From assembly GCF_001476895.1 (NCBI RefSeq), contig NZ_LDTB01000018.1, positions 1 through 56,587 of the forward strand: DNA of 56,587 nt, written 5' to 3'. Origin of the DNA: Sphingomonas endophytica (GTDB lineage: Bacteria > Pseudomonadota > Alphaproteobacteria > Sphingomonadales > Sphingomonadaceae). Shown in pieces: positions 53,550 to 56,587 of the stretch (its first letter is position 1; the number at the start of each line of letters is the position of its first letter). The translations under genes and the position numbers were made by a program. The notes beneath the pieces were generated by a model. That model had not been told where the DNA came from and made no database searches. It saw nothing but the letters and a program-made list of their open reading frames with translations.

Positions 53550-54501
53550 GGGCGAGCGCGGTGCGGCGCTGCTGACGGTCCTGCTGCTGGTGGCGGTGAT
53601 CGCGGTGATGGCGGCGACCGCGCTGGAGCGGTTGCGGCTGTCGACGCGGCTGGCCGCCAATGCGGTCGCGCTGGATGCCGCGCGCGGCTATGCCTATGCC
53701 GCCGAGACGCTGGCGACGCGGCGCGTGACGTCGCTGCTGGAGCAGGCGCGCGACCGCGTGGCGTTGACCGGCGGGTGGAGCGGGCGGCCGTTCGGGCTGC
53801 CGATCCCCGGCGGCACCGCCACCGCGCGTGTCACGGACGGCGGCAATTGCTTCAATCTCAACGGCCTGGTGTCGCCAGCCTTCGAGGGAACGTACAGCGT
53901 CAACGGGCAGGCGATCACGCGCTTTCAGCGGCTGATGCGGCTGTTGCGCGTCCCCGACGGCGATGCGGTCGCGGTCGCCACCGCCGACTGGCTGGACAGC
54001 AACGACGAGCCGTTGCCGGGCGGCGCGGAGAATCCGGCCTATCGCGGTTATCGCACCGCCGGGACGCTGATGGCCGACGTCAGCGAGTTTCGCGCGGTGA
54101 AGGGCGTGACGCCCGACATCTATCGGGCGATGCGGCCGTGGCTGTGCACGCTGCCGATCGCGCAGCAATCGGTGCTGAACGTCAACACCCTGCTGCCCGA
54201 ACAGGCGCCGTTGCTGGCGATGCTGCTGCCCGACACGCTGGGGATCGCGCAGGCGCAGGCGCTGCTGCTGCGTCGTCCGCCGAACGGCTATGCCAGCGTC
54301 GACCAGTTCTGGGCGCAACTGGCGAGCAGCGGCGGTTCGGTCGATCTGGGCGCGCAGCAGCAGACCGCGACGACCAGCAAGTGGTTCGCGTTGCGGATCG
54401 ATGTCGCCAACGGCGGCGCGGAATTGCATGAGGAGGGGCTGATCGACGCGCGGACCCTTCCCGTCCGGCTCGTGACGCGGCAATGGGGGGATGTACCATG
54501 A
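53536..54501 (+). CDS. gspK: Minor pseudopilin GspK
   Basis: 321 residues. The leader MRRDKGERG precedes AALLTVLLLVAVIAVMAATA, the GspK form of the prepilin helix without the +5 Glu. The globular part has CFNLNGLVSPAFEGTYSVNG, ADWLDSNDEPLPGGAE, YRTAGTLMADVSEFRAVKGV and NVNTLLPEQAPLLAMLLPD. It caps the pseudopilus. It overlaps gspJ by 14 bases, with GGGAG as ribosome-binding site. Confidence 0.93.
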   Translation: MRRDKGERGAALLTVLLLVAVIAVMAATALERLRLSTRLAANAVALDAARGYAYAAETLATRRVTSLLEQARDRVALTGGWSGRPFGLPIPGGTATARVTDGGNCFNLNGLVSPAFEGTYSVNGQAITRFQRLMRLLRVPDGDAVAVATADWLDSNDEPLPGGAENPAYRGYRTAGTLMADVSEFRAVKGVTPDIYRAMRPWLCTLPIAQQSVLNVNTLLPEQAPLLAMLLPDTLGIAQAQALLLRRPPNGYASVDQFWAQLASSGGSVDLGAQQQTATTSKWFALRIDVANGGAELHEEGLIDARTLPVRLVTRQWGDVP

Positions 54502-55586
54502 CAGCCGCGACGCTCCTCTTCCTGCCGACCGACGATTCGCAGCCGTGGCGCTGGTGGCGGATCCGTGACGACGCGTTCGAGCGCGAGGGCGAGGGGCTTC
54601 CCGACCTGACCGACGCGGATCGCGTCGTCGCGGTCGCGCCCGCCGATGCGGTGACGCTGCACTGGGCGGCACTGCCGGCGCGGTCGGCCGCGCAGGCGGT
54701 GGCGGCGGCGCGCGTGGTGGTGAGCGATGCCACCGCCGAGCCGGCGCACGACCTGCACGTCGCGGTCGGGCAGGAGCGCGATGGCGAGCGCGTGATCGCG
54801 GTGGTCGCCCCGGCGCGGATGGCGGGCTGGCTGGCGGCACTGGCGCAACGCGGGATCGATCCCGCCGCGCTGGTTCCCGCGCCGCTGCTGCTGCCCGAGC
54901 CCGAGGAAGGCTATTGGCGCGGCGACCTGCCGGGACAGAAGGTGGTGCGCGGGCGCACGACCGGCTGGGCGGACGAGCCGGTGCTGACCGACCTGGTGAC
55001 GCGCGGCGAGGCGCCGCGCGCGCTGGACGCCGATGCGCTGCGCACCGCGGCGGTGGCGGCGATCGCCGAACCGGCGCTCGACCTGCGCCAGGGCGCGTTC
55101 GCGCGGCGGCGGCGGCGCGCCGCCATCGACTGGGGACTGATGCGGCGACTGGCGGTGCTGGCCGGGCTGATCCTGCTGGCGACGCTGGCGATCGATGTCG
55201 TCCGGATCATGCGCTATTCGTTCGGTGCCGACGCGATCGAGCAGCGCGCCGCGACGATCGCGCGACAGGGATTGCCGCGCGGCACCGGCGACGGCGATGC
55301 GACGCGGATGCTGGCCGAGCGGGTGGCGCAGCTGCGCGGGCCGGGGCAGGGCTTCACGCGCACCGCCGCCGCCGTCTATGCGATCGTCGAGGCGGTGCCG
55401 GAGACCGAAGTGACCGCGCTCCAGTTCGAGCCCAATGGTGCGCTGCGCGTGTCGTTGTCGCTGGCCGGGGAGGCGCAGGCGAACACCGTCAAGTCGCGGC
55501 TGGCGGCGGCCGGGTTCGCGGTCGAATCGAGCGTGTTCCAGCAATCGGCCGGGCGACTGACCGGCGACATGACGGTGCGGCCATGA
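54498..55586 (+). CDS. gspL: Type II secretion protein GspL
   Basis: 362 residues. The cytoplasmic actin-like domain (1-205) is shortened relative to enterobacterial GspL; a membrane helix follows (about 215-235, LAVLAGLILLATLAIDVV) and then a periplasmic ferredoxin-like domain (about 275-360, VPETEVTALQFEPNGALRVS). GspL tethers the GspE ATPase to the membrane with GspM. Four-base overlaps join it to gspK and gspM. Confidence 0.88.
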   Translation: MTAATLLFLPTDDSQPWRWWRIRDDAFEREGEGLPDLTDADRVVAVAPADAVTLHWAALPARSAAQAVAAARVVVSDATAEPAHDLHVAVGQERDGERVIAVVAPARMAGWLAALAQRGIDPAALVPAPLLLPEPEEGYWRGDLPGQKVVRGRTTGWADEPVLTDLVTRGEAPRALDADALRTAAVAAIAEPALDLRQGAFARRRRRAAIDWGLMRRLAVLAGLILLATLAIDVVRIMRYSFGADAIEQRAATIARQGLPRGTGDGDATRMLAERVAQLRGPGQGFTRTAAAVYAIVEAVPETEVTALQFEPNGALRVSLSLAGEAQANTVKSRLAAAGFAVESSVFQQSAGRLTGDMTVRP

Positions 55587-56056
55587 ACGCCTTGAAGGTC
55601 TGGTTCGACGGCCGGTCGCCGCGCGAGCGGCGGCTGTTGCTGGTGATGGTCGCGCTGGCGATCGTGACGCTGGTGTGGGGCGCGATCATCGTGCCGGTGC
55701 GCAACGGCCTGTCCTCTTCACGCGAACGCTATACCGATGCGGTGGTGCGGCTGGGCGAGGCGCAGGCCGGGCTGGCGCAGGTCAAGGCGTTGCAGCGGCG
55801 TGCCGCGCCATTGTCCGCGCCGCTGGCCGATGTGGTGCGCGCGCGTGCCGATGCGGCGGGTTTCGCGCTCGCCAGCCTCGACGTCGAGGCGCCGGGGCGG
55901 ATCCGCACCTCGATCGCGACCGCGCGCGCGGGGGCGTTGATGCAGTGGATCGCGGGGCTGGAGGCGGACGGTGTGCTGGTCGACTCGCTCAGCGTATCCG
56001 GCAACGGCGCGGGCAGCGTGACCGCGCAGATGACGCTGCGGACGCGGGGGAATTGA
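55583..56056 (+). CDS. gspM: Type II secretion protein GspM
   Basis: 157 residues: a short cytoplasmic start (FDGRSPRERRLLLVMVALAI), one membrane helix (about 18-38) and a periplasmic domain with ALMQWIAGLEADGVLVDSLS. It pairs with GspL. Start ATG 55583 overlaps the gspL stop; its stop overlaps gspN by one base. Confidence 0.88.
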   Translation: MNALKVWFDGRSPRERRLLLVMVALAIVTLVWGAIIVPVRNGLSSSRERYTDAVVRLGEAQAGLAQVKALQRRAAPLSAPLADVVRARADAAGFALASLDVEAPGRIRTSIATARAGALMQWIAGLEADGVLVDSLSVSGNGAGSVTAQMTLRTRGN

Positions 56057-56587
56057 TGCGGATCCGTCTGGCGACCGGGCGTCGCACGCTGTTCCTCGCC
56101 TTCTTCGCGCTGGCGATGCTGGCGTTCCTGCCGCTGCGGCTGGCGCTGGGGTGGAGCGGGCTGGACGGGCAGGGCTTCACCGCGCGCGAGGTGACGGGCA
56201 GCCTGTGGTCCGGGCGGCTGGTCGAGGCGAAGTTCGGCGACATCGCGCTGGGCGATCTGGACGCGGGACTGTCGCCGGTCGCGCTGCTGATCGGGCGCGC
56301 GCGGATCGCCTTGCAGGGCCAGGGCGACGACAGCGCGCAGCGGATCGCGGGCACAGTCGAGATCGGGCGCAACCGCGCGGCGGTGATCGATGCGCGCGGA
56401 CCGCTGTCGCCGGGCAATGCCTTCGCGCCGCTGCCGGTGACGGCGCTCGACCTCGACGGGGTGACGGTGCGGTTCGTCGATGGCGCGTGCGAATCGGCGG
56501 AGGGGCGGGTGCGTGCGACGCTGGCGGGGGCGTTCGTGGGGCAGCCGCTGCCGGGCGCGATCAGCGGCAGCGCGCGCTGCGATGCCG
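56056..56587 (+). CDS. gspN: Type II secretion protein GspN (partial, runs off the window)
   Basis: The first 177 residues. An N-terminal membrane anchor (TLFLAFFALAMLAFLPLRLA) is followed by the GspN beta-rich body (GFTAREVTGSLWSGRLVEAK, LGDLDAGLSPVALLIGRARI). GspN is an accessory of type II secretion of uncertain function in operons of this order. The start at TGATG (56054-56058) follows gspM directly. A gspO peptidase gene is not in the window. Confidence 0.85.
   Translation, partial: MRIRLATGRRTLFLAFFALAMLAFLPLRLALGWSGLDGQGFTAREVTGSLWSGRLVEAKFGDIALGDLDAGLSPVALLIGRARIALQGQGDDSAQRIAGTVEIGRNRAAVIDARGPLSPGNAFAPLPVTALDLDGVTVRFVDGACESAEGRVRATLAGAFVGQPLPGAISGSARCDA

Noticed and set aside
1..56587. 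CRISPR array, prophage or insertion sequence
   Set aside because: No regularly spaced direct repeats, no integrase or transposase frame and no phage structural genes were seen.

Overview
The window reads as a chromosomal segment of a high-GC alphaproteobacterium of the family Sphingomonadaceae, most like Sphingomonas. The grounds are the protein-level character of the core genes (rimP-nusA-ylxR-infB, lon-HU, clpP, clpX, pyrB with a degenerate pyrC, gcvT-gcvH behind a tandem glycine riboswitch), a TonB-dependent receptor with a sphingomonad-like plug, and small palindromic repeats containing GCCGG-n-CCGGC and CCCCGG-n-CCGGGG. No database search was possible; assignments come from reading motifs and recalled family features.

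Layout. 1-4083 (minus strand): rimP, nusA, a small tautomerase, ylxR and the first codons of infB. The infB start sits in an imperfect inverted repeat at the left edge that looks like a fold-back assembly error. A broken GIY-YIG gene flanked by palindromic repeats has entered between the tautomerase and ylxR. 4307-7068: a PQQ-type sugar dehydrogenase lipoprotein, an MFS exporter and a small unknown gene. 7193-8975: glycine riboswitch, gcvT, gcvH. 9017-16051: ilvB, miaA head-to-head with serB, a TPR/SPOR lipoprotein, and the pyrimidine pair pyrB with a non-catalytic dihydroorotase homologue. 16107-24005: a plant-polysaccharide or glycoprotein locus, with a DUF5695-like secreted protein divergent from a GH127 beta-L-arabinofuranosidase, a malate/lactate dehydrogenase-family (Pyr2C/Pip2C-type) reductase and a DUF885 metallopeptidase-like protein. 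24007-33198: clpP and clpX, separated and flanked by two GT2 glycosyltransferases and three large multi-spanning membrane proteins that look like a lipid-linked sugar transfer system. 33584-39698: a Ca2+/H+ antiporter, an M1 peptidase, lon, HU and tRNA-Val. 39924-45280: an 11-bp-periodic Pho-box-like array, a beta-helix lipoprotein, a TonB-dependent receptor and a prolyl-4-hydroxylase-like dioxygenase. 45400-56587: a type II secretion operon gspC-D-E-F-G-H-I-J-K-L-M-N, running off the right edge inside gspN.

How the parts connect. The type II secretion operon could export hydrolases such as those of the arabinofuranosidase locus. The TonB receptor and lipoprotein form an outer-membrane uptake pair that may answer to phosphate. 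The Clp and Lon proteases and HU are the quality-control and chromatin core, and the glycosylation genes are interleaved with clpP/clpX. The most unusual signals are the split clpP/clpX locus with its glycosyltransferase set, the palindromic repeat translated inside the gspI leader, the GH127-reductase-peptidase operon, and the Pho-box-like array.
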